A stretch of 64,000 nt of DNA from Hemerocallis citrina (GCA_017893485.1 CM030364.1:252128731-252192730), one strand, 5' to 3'; numbered from the stretch's first letter, positions 11,198-23,062 are shown. Numbers and translations are program-made. The notes: a model not told the origin generated them from the letters alone.

Positions 11198-13200
11198 ATG
11201 TCGCGCTCTTAGTCCGGCTCCGAAGCGAGTTCTTCGGGTTGGGATGAGGGGGATCGAGAGTCGGACTCCACGTCCTGGGACCTGGACAATCAGGTTTTGG
11301 AAGTGGATCGTCAGTTGGATTCCACGTCCTGGGATATGGATGATCAAGTTTTAGACGTGGTCCCCCTTCAAAGCCGCAAGCCGGTGGTGGTAGAGTCAGC
11401 TTCCACTGGGGAAGTTGAGGCATTGGTAGAGGAGGTTGAGGAAGGGGAGGTGGAGCAGAGAGGTCGTGAGGGAGGAGCCGAGGGAGAGGAAGATGAGGAA
11501 GGTAGCGAGGAAGGAGAGGTTCTCCCCCCTCTTCTGCCTTTGGCGACACTGTCTCCGCCGAAGGCTCCTCGTGTCCGGAAGAAGAAGAGGAAGTGGCGCC
11601 TGTCGGATAGTCCGAGGACACCAGATGAGTTTGAGTCGGTGCACGGGCTCGACGTCCCCTACTACAAGAACCCACGGTCGATCAGGATGTATCTTGACGA
11701 TGTCGAAAACTTAGTCCAATTTGGCGTGGAGGTGTCTTCCCCGGGCTGAACCCAGATACGGATGGACAACGTCCAGTGTGTGCTGAAGGCCGACTATCTG
11801 CCCGTAATAAAGGCCAGCTACTTCATTCCTCGGGAGTACGAGCTGATGATTCCGAGCCCTGGTCTCCGTCCCACCACCGAGTTGGCCCCCGGCTTCTGTA
11901 TGTTTCCCGAGGATGTCTTCGTCTCGGGATTGAGGTTGCCGCTGCACCCGTTCATCAAGAGGGTGCTGAAGTGGGGGGAGCTATGCCCGATGCAGTACGG
12001 CCCCAATTCGTGGAAGCAGCTAGTCTGCTTCGTTCTGAAGTGCGAGGAGAAGAAGGTGCCACTAAAGTTAAAATATTTCTGGGCTGTATTAGGGGTGAGT
12101 TCACTCGGAGATCAGGAGGGCTTATTCTACATATCGCCTTGCCCGCACAAGAAAGTGGTGCACGGTCATCCGGATTTCATAAAGGGGTGGAAGGAAAAGC
12201 ATGTCGTAGTCCGGAGCGAGGTACCTTGGGAATTTCTATGGCCTGGAATTTGTACATGCCGAACCACAAACCCCCGAGGCGGAGAGATTTGACTGAGGCA
12301 GAGTGGGTTGATGTTGACAGAATTGTCGAGGGGCACAACATCAGTTGACTGAACGTGACAGAGTTACACTTAGCCCGAACCGGATTGAGCCCACCCGACC
12401 CTTGTATGTTATTGTTTCATACTTGTTTAATTTCTCCCTTCGTGTTAACATTTCCCCTTTCTCTCTGCAGCGATGGACAGGTCTAAGCTCGAAGCGAGGA
12501 AGGCCCTGCTGGCACTGGCCCAGAAGAAGAGGGCCAAGAGGGCAGCGTCAAAGGCAGGGTCCGTCCAGGGGGCTTCGAGGCCCCCTCGGAGCGGCCTTCG
12601 AAGAAGTCGAAGAAAACCCACTCGTCTAGAGAGGCACCCGAGTCGGGGCCGGGCTCCAGTAGTTGCAAGGTTACTGAGGTCCTAAAGGCGGGGACCCCTG
12701 CCGTCTTGCCCGATGCCTAACAGATGGTGGGCAAGAGGGGCCTAATGCCGTTCGCATCGGACTGGGCGGCCAAGGAGGGCGACTTACTGGCCGAGGGCCT
12801 GATGTCGATCGAGGTGGCAGATAAACTCGCCACGGCCCGCGACCGGACCATTCTAGCAATCGAGACGGTGGAGACGGCCTACATGAAGTAGGCTCAAGCC
12901 CAAGTGATGGTAAGTGTTGGTTTGTTGTTTGTTCATCTTTTTGTACTCGACATTCTTTTCTGACTCTTGTCTCTCTTCAACCAGGCACTGATGACCGGGG
13001 CACAGCTGAAGAGGTGCTTTGAGAAGGAGGTTCACGCCGAGAAGTGGAATGTCGATCGGTACCTTCGAGAAGCGAAGGACTTGAAGGTCGAGCTGACAAC
13101 ATCTCAGGAGGTGGTGCAGACCTTCCAAGCCGACCTCGCCTCTCAATAGGACCAGCATCTCTGTGAATTGACGGATGTTCGGGGGAAGGCGGCGCAAACC
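11198..13200 (+). pseudogene. Antisense extra ORF (aORF) of element D, Transposase_28-like ('gypsy type transposon') family
   Basis: A plus-strand coding region on the minus-strand element D. One frame runs 11198-12292. It has a serine- and aspartate-rich opening, an acidic E/G-rich stretch, a basic RVRKKKRKWRLSDSP segment, then a folded region (SYFIPREYELMIPSPG, GLRLPLHPFIKRVLKWGELC, HPDFIKGWKEKHVVV) that I recognise as the plant 'putative gypsy type transposon' domain. Likely exons are 11198-12403, 12471-12909 and 12985 onward, with GT-AG introns of 67 and 75 bp (acceptor CTGCAG at 12465-12470, donor GTAAGT at 12910). The last exon is coiled-coil-like. It is broken by TAG at 11210, TGA at 11747, a shift near 12240 and stops in exons 2 and 3. 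Extra, sometimes antisense, ORFs are known from Tat elements; their function is unknown. Confidence 0.65.
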
Positions 13201-13424
13201 TGTGCTTTCGGAGAGAGAACGGGAAAAAGAGATAGAGATTTAGTCCCATATCGGGATTTGTACATAAATAAATAATATATAAATACTACTGCCTATGATC
13301 AAGAGTCACCAATTAGGTTAACCACCTTTTGAGAGACAGCCTGTGGTGGGCAGTTGTACTATACTATAAATAATTTGTCTTCTAAATTGTATAAATTGTC
13401 CGAGCCCGGGGCAGGGGCGTTACA
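13201..13424 (+). repeat. Anomalous 5' terminal segment of H
   Basis: It holds TCCCATATCGGG (about 13237) and an AT-rich TATA stretch (AATATATAAATACT, about 13275-13288). It ends CCCGGGGCAGGGGCGTTACA. These are LTR-promoter-like features, but the sequence is unlike the 3.4-kb LTR at the other end. It may be a different LTR type, a captured segment, or a deletion junction. Start uncertain. Confidence 0.45.
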
Positions 13425-13426
13425 AA

Positions 13427-13440
13427 TGGTATTAGAGCCA
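13427..13440 (+). other. Primer binding site of H (initiator tRNA-Met type)
   Basis: TGGTATTAGAGCCA starts two bases after the LTR end and differs by one base from the standard TGGTATCAGAGCCA, which is complementary to the 3' end of initiator tRNA-Met. Confidence 0.75.
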
Positions 13441-13688
13441 CGCTTCATAAGTAGTACAAATTTATAAGGAATGACACCTTAGGGTGGACATTAGAAGTGT
13501 GAGTTCAGTCAATGGAGATTTAAATGTAAGTGATTTATATTTGTGTTGCTCTATAGGCTGATGTTTTCTCTTCCCTTTTTCTTTTGGATGGCTGGAGTTG
13601 CGAATGAAGTAGTTATTGAACCTTCATTCATGATGTTCTCCTCGTATACATTGATGTGAGATTGTATGCGAGTACATTTTCCCTGGGT

Positions 13689-13714
13689 ATCAGAGTGGCG
13701 CAGTGGAAGCGTGG
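13689..13714 (+). other. Fragment of the 5' half of initiator tRNA-Met
   Basis: ATCAGAGTGGCGCAGTGGAA followed by GCGTGG matches the first 26 bases of the plant initiator tRNA-Met (acceptor strand, D arm, start of anticodon stem) with one apparent mismatch. The rest of the tRNA is absent, so this is not a tRNA gene. A shorter related fragment is at 60594-60610. Confidence 0.6.
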
Positions 13715-15908
13715 TTGATTTGAACCTACATTGATGATACATTACACTTAGACACACTTCCCTCTCAAATTTTTTCGTGAATTTTATCATTGTATTTTTC
13801 AACATTCAATGTTTTTCAATACTATTAAATCACTTGAATATCTATTATTTTGTCAATCTTCCTTAGTCTTGTTCCTTTTGAATTTGTTTTATCGGCCTTT
13901 CAGTCTTAAAATTTTATCTTTCATGTTTTTATGTCCCTTTTTGTTTATCCGTTTACATTTACTATTACTTTACGTATTTATTACCACTTTTTAAATAAAT
14001 TTTGCAACTATTATTATTTCTATTATATTTTAAATTTTCTTATGTGCATTCATTTTGTATGATTTGACTTTATGATACTATACTTTTCATTATCTTATGT
14101 TGTCTTATATATTTCAGTATATTTTAACAAGATTGAAATATTCTACTCATATAAATATAACCTACCATTTTGTTTTATTGTCTACATTCGATACTATTGT
14201 TATTACATATTATTTGCTAATTTGTTTTGTTATATTAACTTTTACTATTAATCACTACTCATTAAATTTGTAGTTTTACGCTTCTTCAATATAATACATA
14301 CACTACATAATTATTGTTTTCATTTGTGTTTTCATCTTGTGCATATGCTTTACACTATTTTTGTCTTAATGTTATAAATCATTTGCATTTCTACAAATTT
14401 TGTATATCCTATATTTAAAGTCTATCTATTTTAATATTCTATCGTCATAATTTCCTATTTTATTTGCAACTTTTCCATCCACTTTTATATCACTAATTTC
14501 AAACATAATACTATATTTTATTAAACATCCCAATATCTAAGTATATATGGAAGATTACATCTTTCCATCTCCCATTTTGGTGCAACCTGATGTTGAGAGG
14601 GCAAATCTGCAACTAGACGTCAATGTAGGCAAACTGCAATTGGACGTCGGGGAGGCAAAGTTTGCAGCTGAATGTCCAGAAGACAAACTGCAATCGGATG
14701 TCGTAGAGGCAAATTCTGCAACTTGAGGTCGAGGAGGCAAGTCTGCAGTTGGATACCAACGAGGCGAATCTACACCAGAAGGAGATTGTCTACTTTGATA
14801 ATCCCTATTTTGTTTTCTATAATATTTACTTACCATTATTCTATTTTTGTACTAGCTTATAGTATTTTACAGCCTAGTATTATATTATTTAAACTGATTT
14901 CTATCCTACTTGTGTGTTTACTACTTAATATCAACTATCTTCTTCCTAGTATTTTGAATCTTTTAGCATTTCATACTGCTTTATCGTAATTTTATTTTGC
15001 TACTAACTTATCTTGGATTTGGTGTCTACTCACCCAACAAAAATAAAATTTGGTATTTATACTTTTTCTTCAATTCGTAAGTATTTCCATATGATTAATT
15101 TTCGCACTATTTCAATAATGTGTTATTACTTTTTCCACTATAATGTTTTGTTTTACTCCTACAAACCATTCATGATTTTCGTATTGGTTGTTTCACCCTA
15201 TAAATTTTATGCCTATGTACGTATATAATTTTGTATGTTGATTTTTCTTGCTCTACTTGATAATTCGAGACTATTTCGAGGTATGCCTTCTGTATTTTTT
15301 TCATATCATATGTATAGTTATTATATTCGCCTTACAAATTATTTTATGATATTAATTGATATACAAAATCGTTTTATGTAGTCTATACTTTTAACTAAAT
15401 TCATTCTCGTTTATTTTTTTTTTCAAACTGTTATACAATAGTCTTTTTTTAAATTGCTAATTCAATTTTGGTCATACAGTACCAATTCAGTTTTGTGATT
15501 TTATTATTCTATTACTTATTACTTTGAAAGATTTTGATTACTAAATCTACTTATAAATTATCCATTAACTATTTTTCTCTTTGTTGCACTGTTTTCCGAA
15601 CTATTTCAAAATTGATGACTAAGTTTACCTAATATTATTTTTGTGTGAAAATTTCTCTCAATCTATATTATCTTTTATAGTCACATTTCTTTTTCTTATG
15701 CTATTTTTCTAGTTTTCTCGTTCCGTTCTTATAAAATTTTGATACTCATAATTTTCTTATATAGTGTTGTCTTATTTTTCCACATTGCTTATTTTTATAT
15801 TACATTTATTTTCTTGATGTTGCAGTTTTCTATATACAAAAATGATATTTTCTTTGGCGTGTACAAAATACAACCTTTACCTAGCGAGTTCTGAGGACAG
15901 AACTGTTC
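13715..15908 (+). other. Non-coding interior of H
   Basis: Very AT-rich sequence with frequent T runs. At 14575-14790 there is a short degenerate repeat (GAGGCAAA-TCTGCAACT-type, about 35 bp per unit). No gag or pol motif is visible in any frame. Confidence 0.6.
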
Positions 15909-15921
15909 TAAGGGGGGAGAG

Positions 15922-18900
15922 TGTAACACCCCGCAAAGTTGGAAATGACAATTTTGCCCTCGTGTGTTATGCACATGTATTTTGTACCGCTACTGGTAAT
16001 ATTTGTAATGTGTTTTCACTATGTATTTTGATTTCCGACTATTTATGCATTTCCCGTATTAATTTTATCCTATTTGAGTTAACTCAAATATAATATTTCA
16101 ATCTTGGTATTTTTACGTGTGATGCACGTGTTTTCGGCAAACGTATTATGGGCGTGTTCGTTTTCAAAAATAAATTATGAAATGTGTGTCTATTTTATTT
16201 GTGCATGAAAAATTATAATTAAAGTAATTTTTACATACATATTATATAAATATATAACCTATGTTTTAATTTAAATAAAAATATTTAATTGAAGGAAGTG
16301 TGTGCAAGTGCATCGTACGTGCACGTGTTAATTTTTCCATCTTTATTTTTCTTACTCTCATTTACTATTTTAGCATGCAAGAGTCTTTTATTTAGTCTTT
16401 CTTTAAACCCATGGACCTAAGAATGGATTCTAGCCCACTAGACTAATTAATTAATTAACTAAAAGCAAGCCCACAAGACAAGCCCATTAATTAGATGTAT
16501 TTTTTTTTCTTAGTTGTGAATGGACTCACACATGACATGTAACAACTTTTAATACACATTAAAATTATAGGATTTGTATTTATTTTTGTGTGTGTGTGCA
16601 CTAGTGCACAAGACATGCACGTGCACTAGGAGAGAGAGAGGTGAGATCGGTTATGGATGAGAAGAGTTGGCCGGCTGTTTTGGAAGTGGAGGGGATCGAG
16701 GGGTTGAATGGTTGGTGGGGTAATTAATTAGGAATAATGGATAATTAAGTGTGTTAGTGGATTAGTTAACATTTAGTTAATTTAGCCTTTATAAAACTAC
16801 CCTCACCCCCATCTCCTAATCAGCAAAAGCAAAATAAAAAAAAAAGTGTTGTGCTGTGTGCTGCCGAAATGCCTTGCTTGGAATTTGATTTTCCCTTTCG
16901 GAGCACGGATATCGAGGAGGGTGCTTGGAGGCCTTCTTGGAGTTCAATTGCTAGGGAATATTTCAACACTTCTAGAGGTGGGGATCTTGTGCTTTCTAAA
17001 TATAGGAAATGCATGCGAGTATGTTAAATGAGTAGTATAGATAAATTTGATGAGATAAATGTTGAACAAATCCATGTTATTGTATGTGCTATGAATAGTA
17101 GTAAAATTTTGCTATGATTAAGATTATCATCATGTTAGTTAAAAATGAGAAAAAGAAATAATGAGTTATTGCCATAAACAAATATGCATGTTAATTTACA
17201 AATGTAGAAATATATAATTGTATGAAAATTTGTTGAGATGTTCCTTGTAGTAAAAAAATGTATTTTTGTGAAGTTAAATTGATACACATAGATTCATTAA
17301 ATATTTGTAAGAGATACAATGTGCTATTTCGATTAAAATAAAGAAATGAAATTTATGTTCATTAAAGAGAAGGAGATAATTTGAAATATAGATAAAATGT
17401 CTAAAACATAAGTTTGGAAATTCGTGAATCACTATTTTCAAGTAAACTCAGCATGAATGAGATAATTACAATCAATTAAAAAGATTAGATCGATCATATG
17501 TTGAGTTTTGTGAAATAAACTAGTTACTGTGCCGTGTGAACAAAACCCTAGCCTCTGATTTCATAATAATAGTTGGGCTTGGACTTCCTGGCTAGCGAGT
17601 GTGCCACAGGGCCGTCGCTGTGCTTGTAGGAGGTCTTGGGTTCGAAACTTGTTAGACACATTTTATTTTGTTATCGTTTAATTAAATCTGAAATCCGAAA
17701 GTGAATATTTGGGGATTTCGGTATGGTATTATGACAGCTAACCCACATGGGCTTAGTGGGTTTCGGTGGCTGCTTTGGGCGCTCACTGTGTGTTTCGGTT
17801 GGGCTTGGGTTCGAAACCCAGTGGCCACATTTTATTTTTTTGAGTGTTTTAAATATTTTCGAAGGAGTTTTTGTGCAAATAAAATTTGGGAAAAATTCTA
17901 GTATTCCTATAAAATGATATAGAATTGATTAAAAATAGTTTTAGAATTTTTCATGTATATTTTGATAAATAAAAAAGTGGAATTTAAATAGAAAATGAGT
18001 TATTGATTTCAAAATTGTTTATTTGAGTATATGACATTTATTTTAGAAGAAGAGTAAAGTATTCATGTGAATTGATTTCTCATGAAGAGATTATACACTT
18101 ATTTGATTTGAGAAATACTTGATGCGGTTGAGACATATTATGTGAGCTTAAATTGCTAATGAGACTTAAGATGGATGAATTTATGTTCATGAAAAGAAAT
18201 ATTGTTTTATTTTGAATTGTAAATGAATAAATGAATCATGAATGATGCTAAGATAATATATTGATCAAATTGTGAATAAGTTGAAGATAAGAATACATTG
18301 AGTTTAATACATGATTATTAAAGGGTATGAGTACCCCTAGATTCTTGTACATGAAAGGTTGTGATCTAGAGATTAGTAAGACCTCGGGTACCGGTATTGT
18401 TATATTTGAGTTATATTTTTGAGATATGGCTATGGAGCTATCTCGGTATTTGTGATTAAGTCCGGTAGGGGGTAAGACTAACTCTAGGTGTGATAATTTA
18501 TTCATGTCTTGAACTTAAGAACTAGGCACTAAGTAAAAATGTAGTAAACCTGGGCAAACGTAAATGGGGCACTCTATATAGTCGGACGGAGGATTTCAGG
18601 ACTATAGACCCAGTCGGGCGGACGATTCCGGGATTATGCATAGTCGGGCAGATAGTTTGCCGTACTCCAATGTATATATGTATACTGGTGCTAGAAGGGC
18701 TCTTGTGGGATGTTCGCACGATGAGGAGTCTGTCATAACAGTCGGGCGGTGGATTTCGAGACTGGGATTCGTACTTGTGGAATGATCTAAACCTTGATTT
18801 ATTACTGGGTAGTTGTTATGGTGAGGGATCGAACTCTTAAATGCGAAGTACGTAGGTGTTTGCTCTCGGACTTATGTAGTATGAGATGCATAGAATCTGA

Positions 18901-19366
18901 ACAAGTGTGCATTAGTGTCATCCTAATATAAAATGTGTGCATTAGGCATTAAGGAATGACATACACTTACATGTTTAGTGGTCACATTTAACACTTTATT
19001 TGCATTCAAGTTTGTGGTTTGTTAAAGTATCAAGATCGTTATATTTTCGGCATAGAGAGGATGACCGAGTATAACATTTCGTCAGTTGTAAGTAACTGAC
19101 GTGCCCACAGTTTTATATGCAGGAGTTGGATTTTCATGAAGATATAAAGTTGATATGCTGCTGTTGATTTATTTAAATGTTAAAGATGTCGCAATTGTAT
19201 AATTTTTCATGATTGTACTTTATTTTATCTTCTGCTGTGTAAATAAATGTAAAGGACTCTGTTGTATTATAGAAAGTTCAAATTTCTTTGTAAAATTGTA
19301 CGAAGTGAAGTGTAAACATCCTGTGGAACTTCGAATTCGGTCTTATTTGGAATTCGGGGCGTTACA
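15922..19366 (+). repeat. 3' LTR of H, 3445 bp
   Basis: It begins TGTAACACCCCGCAAAGTTG after a polypurine tract and ends TTCGGGGCGTTACA. It is the same subfamily as the solo LTR at 51220-54841. Near 18540-18780 it has a diverged tandem repeat (AGTCGGGCGGA-containing units). This is followed by a conserved block (GACTTATGTAGTATGAGATG and on, 18866-18920) shared with four other LTRs in the window. Two tRNA B-box-like motifs lie at 17638 and 17807. Confidence 0.85.
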
Positions 19367-20633
19367 ACTACTGCCAAGTATCGGACCATTCGAGCGTCAC
19401 GAGCCTCGTACTCCCTGGTGTTCTGGTTGACCACGAGCTGGGAGTTGCTAAAGGCCCTGATTTGTCTGGCCCCCGCCTTGTGTGCTAGGGTGAGCCCGAC
19501 GATCATAGCCTCATATTCCGCCTCGTTGTTCGAGGTTGGGAAGTTCAGTCGGAGGGAATACTAGAGAATGAAGTTGTTGGGACCTTTGAGGATGACGTTC
19601 GCGCCGCTTCCCACTTCGCAAGATGAGCCATCGACATAAACTTCCCAGATCGAATTGGCCTCTTGAGTGTCGTATGGCTCGGAGATAGTGCACTCCGTGA
19701 TAAATTTGGCGAGGGCTTGCCCCTTGATGGCTGTCCTGGGCTGGTAGCTAATGTCGTACTGGCTTAGTTCGATCAACCACTTGACTAAGTGGCCGAAATT
19801 TTGGGCTTGTGGAGGACGGCCTTGAGAGGTTGGTCCATAAGGACCTGGATAGAGTGGGCCTGGAAGTAAGGGCAGAGCTTTCACGCGTCCATTACCAAGG
19901 CATATGCCACCTTTTCCATCTTTGCATATCTTGTCTCGGTCGAGAGCAAGACTTTGCTCACATAGTAGAGAGGCTTCTGAACACCTTCTTCTTCCCGGAC
20001 GAGCACAACACTGAGTGCGTTTTTCTAGGCTGAGAGGTACAGAGAGAGGGGTTTGCCCGGTTCGGGTTTGCTCAGAAGCGGGGGGTTGGCAAGGTAGGAC
20101 TTCAACTGGTCGAACGCTTGTTGCTGGGGGTCGCCCCATTCAAAGCCTCTCGCCCTTCGCAGGGCCTTGGGGAAGGGGAGGGACTTCTCTCCAGATTTGG
20201 AGAGGAAGCGGCCGATGGTCGCCAGTCTTCCCGTGAGCCGCTGAACCTCCTTAATGTTTCTGGGAGGGGCCATGTGGATTATGGTCTGGATCTTCTCGGG
20301 ATTTGCCTCTATGCTGCGTTGGCTAACGACGAACCCAAGAAATTTTCCCGAGACGCCGAAGGCACACTTAGCGGGATTGAGCCTCATGTTGTGGGACCGG
20401 AGGACGCCAAAGGCTTCTTCAAGGTCGGCGACATGATCCTGCCCCCGTCGGCTCTTGACGAGCATGTCGTCGACGTATACCTCCATGTTACGACCGATCT
20501 GATCTTTGAAAACTCGGTTGACAAGTCTTTGGTAGGTGGCCTCGGCGTTCTTGAGCCCGAAGGGCATGACCCAGTAATAGTAGAGACCCTGGTCGGTAAC
20601 GAAGGATATTTTGGCAATGTCCGGAGGGAACAT
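19367..20633 (-). pseudogene. Element D reverse transcriptase C-terminal half and RNase H, truncated
   Basis: Minus-strand frames 20633-20025, 20139-19561 and 19506-19367. The first encodes the RT palm and thumb, with TDQGLYYYWVMPFGLKNA, the catalytic EVYVDDMLVKS and FLGFVVSQRSIEANPEKI. The connection domain and the start of RNase H follow in a shifted frame, with VYVDGSS. RNase H resumes as MIVGLTLAHKAGARQIRAFS and is cut at 19367 where the LTR of H begins. Integrase, which should follow, is absent on the far side of H. Stops and at least two frameshifts make it non-functional. Confidence 0.85.
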
Positions 20634-22111
20634 CTAGATCTGATTATAGCCTGAAAAGGCGTCCATGAAGGTTAGGAGCTCGTGACCCGACGTTGCGTCG
20701 ATCAGAGCGTCGATGCTCGGGAAGGGGAAAGGATCTTTGGGGCATGTCCTGTTGAGATCCGTGAAGTCTATGCAGATCCTCCAGCTCCCGCTGGCCTTCT
20801 TGACCATCATGATGTTAGCTAGCTACACGTGGTAGCTGACCTCCTGAATGAGCCGGGCGGACAACAGTTTGTCCACCTCTGCCTTTACTGCTTGTTGCCT
20901 CTCCGGGGCGAACTTGCGCCTCTTCTGATGGATCGGCTTGGAGCCCGGGGCAACGCTCAGCCTGTGCATGATTAGGTCCTCAGAAATCTCGGGCATGTCG
21001 GACGGGATCCAAGCGAAGAGGTCGATATTGCGGCAAACACAATCAATCAGACCTGGCTTCAGGTCGGGGGAAAGGGTGCGGCTCACACGGAACCACTTAG
21101 GCTTGTCTTCTGCCTCGAATGGGACCTCTAATTCGTCTGCAGGCTCCGACACTTGCTGGCTTCTTTCAGGCGGGAACTCGACCGCGTCAAGGGGGAACAC
21201 CCCGCCTCCGATCGCGGTCATGTAGCATGAGCGTGCAGACTCCTGATTCCCTCGGACAATGCCGACCCCAAGGTCAGTGGGGAACTTCAACTTCAAGTGG
21301 GAGGCCGAGGGGACAACCTGAAATGAGCAGAGGTCGGATCGGCCGAGGATGGCGTTGTATGCCGCCTTGACGTTGACCACCATGAAGTCCATTGATTCGG
21401 TTCGCGTAATGGGGGTCATGCCGGCTGTTACATCCAGTATCACGATCCTTTCGATTTCCAATGGGATGCCGGAGAACCCGTGCAGGGTGTACCCGGCCAG
21501 CTTTAGCTTATCTCGAGGGAGCTTGAGGTTCTCAAATGCTTCTAAGAAGAGGATGTTGACTGAGCTTCCGTTGCCCACGAGAATTCGGCGGAATTCGAAA
21601 TTTGCCATGACGAGACTGATGACGAGGGCATCGCAGTGCGGGAGCCGGACTCCCTCCAGGTCTTCTCCGGAGAAAAAGACCGGTCGCTGCTGAATCTGGG
21701 GGGAGGGATGGTCTTGAATGGAGTTAACTTCTCGGACGAAAGCCTTACGGGAAGTATTGGATTTCCCTCCCATGGGTCCACCATGGACGCAGTGTAGGAT
21801 GGCCTGCCCTCCGGTTTCCTCGGGCTCGGGGTCCAGCTCGGGTCGCCGATTGATCGTTTGAGGGGGAGGCGAAGACCTCGGATTCCTTGTATCCCTCATT
21901 CTCTTGGGTTATCCCGGGTGAACTCCCTCAGATACCCTCGTTGGATGAGGGCATCAATCTCGTCTTTGAGGGTCCAGCAGTTGTCCGTCTCGTGCCCATT
22001 GTCTTTATGGAAGCGGCAGTAGAACCTATGGTCCCGCTTCTTGTTGTTGCTTGGTCGGGGAGGGAGTCGAACGATCCCTTTATCCTCGATCTCCATCAAC
22101 ATTGCCGACAC
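20634..22111 (-). pseudogene. Element D gag C-terminus, protease and RT N-terminal half
   Basis: The frame 22111-21896 has a cysteine/histidine motif (YCRFHKDNGHETDNC) typical of Tat gag. The frame 21899-20823 (358 codons) carries a retropepsin-like region (RRILVGNGSSVNILFLEAFE, ILGRSDLCSF) and the start of RT (DLIMHRLSVAPGSKPIHQ, AVKAEVDKLLSARLIQEV). The catalytic Asp expected in LVD-x-GSS is Gly here, which would inactivate the protease; the homologous position in element E keeps Asp. Frames stop at 20823, and a TAG at about 20634-20636 interrupts the GYNQI segment. Confidence 0.85.
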
Positions 22112-22185
22112 ATTCTGTGTCAGCAGCGTATACCTCTCAAATCGGGGGACCGGAGGAATTCTTTTGAGGTCGGTGGCCTCTTTCG

Positions 22186-23062
22186 TTACCTTCTTGATGG
22201 GCTCGACGTCGTCTGCCTTCCGCTTTTCCCCGCAGTGGCCTCTTTGGTGCCCTTAGGGTTTAGGGCCTCTTCCGCCCGAATGTACTTCTCGATCCTGTTG
22301 AGCAGGTCGGGGAAGTCGGCGGGTGGTTTTTTGGCCAAGGAAGCCTTAAGCTGAGAGTGCCGAACATTGTGTCGGAAAGCTGCTGAAGCCACGCTCGCGT
22401 CGAGAGAGGAGACAGATCTCGCCTCGGCAGTTAACCTCTGCACGAATTCGCGGAGTGACTCCCCTTCCTTCTGTCTAAGGTCCAGAATGGACGCGCTCGT
22501 CTTCTTGACTTTTCTGCTGGTCAGGAAGTGGGCTAGGAAGTTCGCTTCCAACTGGTCGAACGAGAAGATTGAGACGGGGGCGAGCTTCGAGAACCATTTC
22601 CGAGCCGGACCTCGCAGGGTGGCTGGAAAAGCGCGGCATAGGAGGGGATCCAAGGCGCCGTGAATCATCATGAGGGTTTTAAACCCCTCCATATGATCAG
22701 CGGGATCACCCTTGCCGTTGTATGTCTCGAATTGGGGAGGCCTGAAATTTCTGGGGATTTCGACTTCCAAGATTTGAGTGGGAAATGGGGGTCGGGTCGG
22801 CCGATGACCATGGTCGGGCATCGGTCCACCCTCGCCGAGATGGGCGAGTCGGTTCTCTATCTCTCGGAGGCGTCGGAGGACCGCTTCTTCCTGTTCAAGC
22901 GGGAGGGTCGAGCCGTGGGATTCGCCGCCCCGGGCTTCTGGCTGAGGGATGGAGTCGTTGCGCGCCTTGGTCTTAGGATCGCCTCAGATTGCCTGGAGGA
23001 CCTCGTCCCTAAAATTCCGAAACTCGGCCCTCGTAACCGGGGCTTGTCCCACTGGGTCACGT
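22186..23062 (-). pseudogene. Element D gag, main part
   Basis: The frame 22821-22186 (211 codons) contains the Retrotrans_gag core: PPQFETYNGKGDPADHMEGF, MMIHGALDPLLCRAFPATL, WFSKLAPVSIFSFDQLEANF, FVQRLTAEARSVSSLDASV and IEKYIRAEEALNPKG. The part upstream (23060-22857, another frame) encodes the N-terminal region with a short charged helical stretch. Gag forms the particle that packages the element's RNA. The reading frame enters from the small piece at 36850-36921 across element C, which was inserted with a CACGT/CACGC duplication. Confidence 0.85.

Larger units (their letters stand above)
13201..19366 (+). mobile_element. Element H, non-autonomous Tekay-related LTR element nested in D
   Basis: The plus-strand order is an unusual 5' terminal segment ending GGGGCGTTACA at 13424, a tRNA-iMet type primer binding site, about 2.5 kb of non-coding AT-rich interior, the polypurine tract TAAGGGGGGAGAG (15909-15921), and a 3445-bp 3' LTR (15922-19366). 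The first ~150 bp after the primer binding site match the leader of element C (26006 onward), so it belongs to the same family although it has no gag or pol. Its 5' terminal segment (13201-13424) does not match its own 3' LTR except for the last few bases. No TSD could be found, and D lacks integrase exactly here. The left edge is approximate. Confidence 0.65.

Noticed and set aside
11396..11644. Minus-strand frames opposite the antisense gene (11175-11675, 11396-11644)
   Set aside because: Proline- and leucine-rich shadows of the acidic plus-strand coding region; no motif of their own.
13689..13740. A tRNA-Met gene
   Set aside because: Only the first 26 bases match; anticodon, T arm and 3' acceptor strand are missing.
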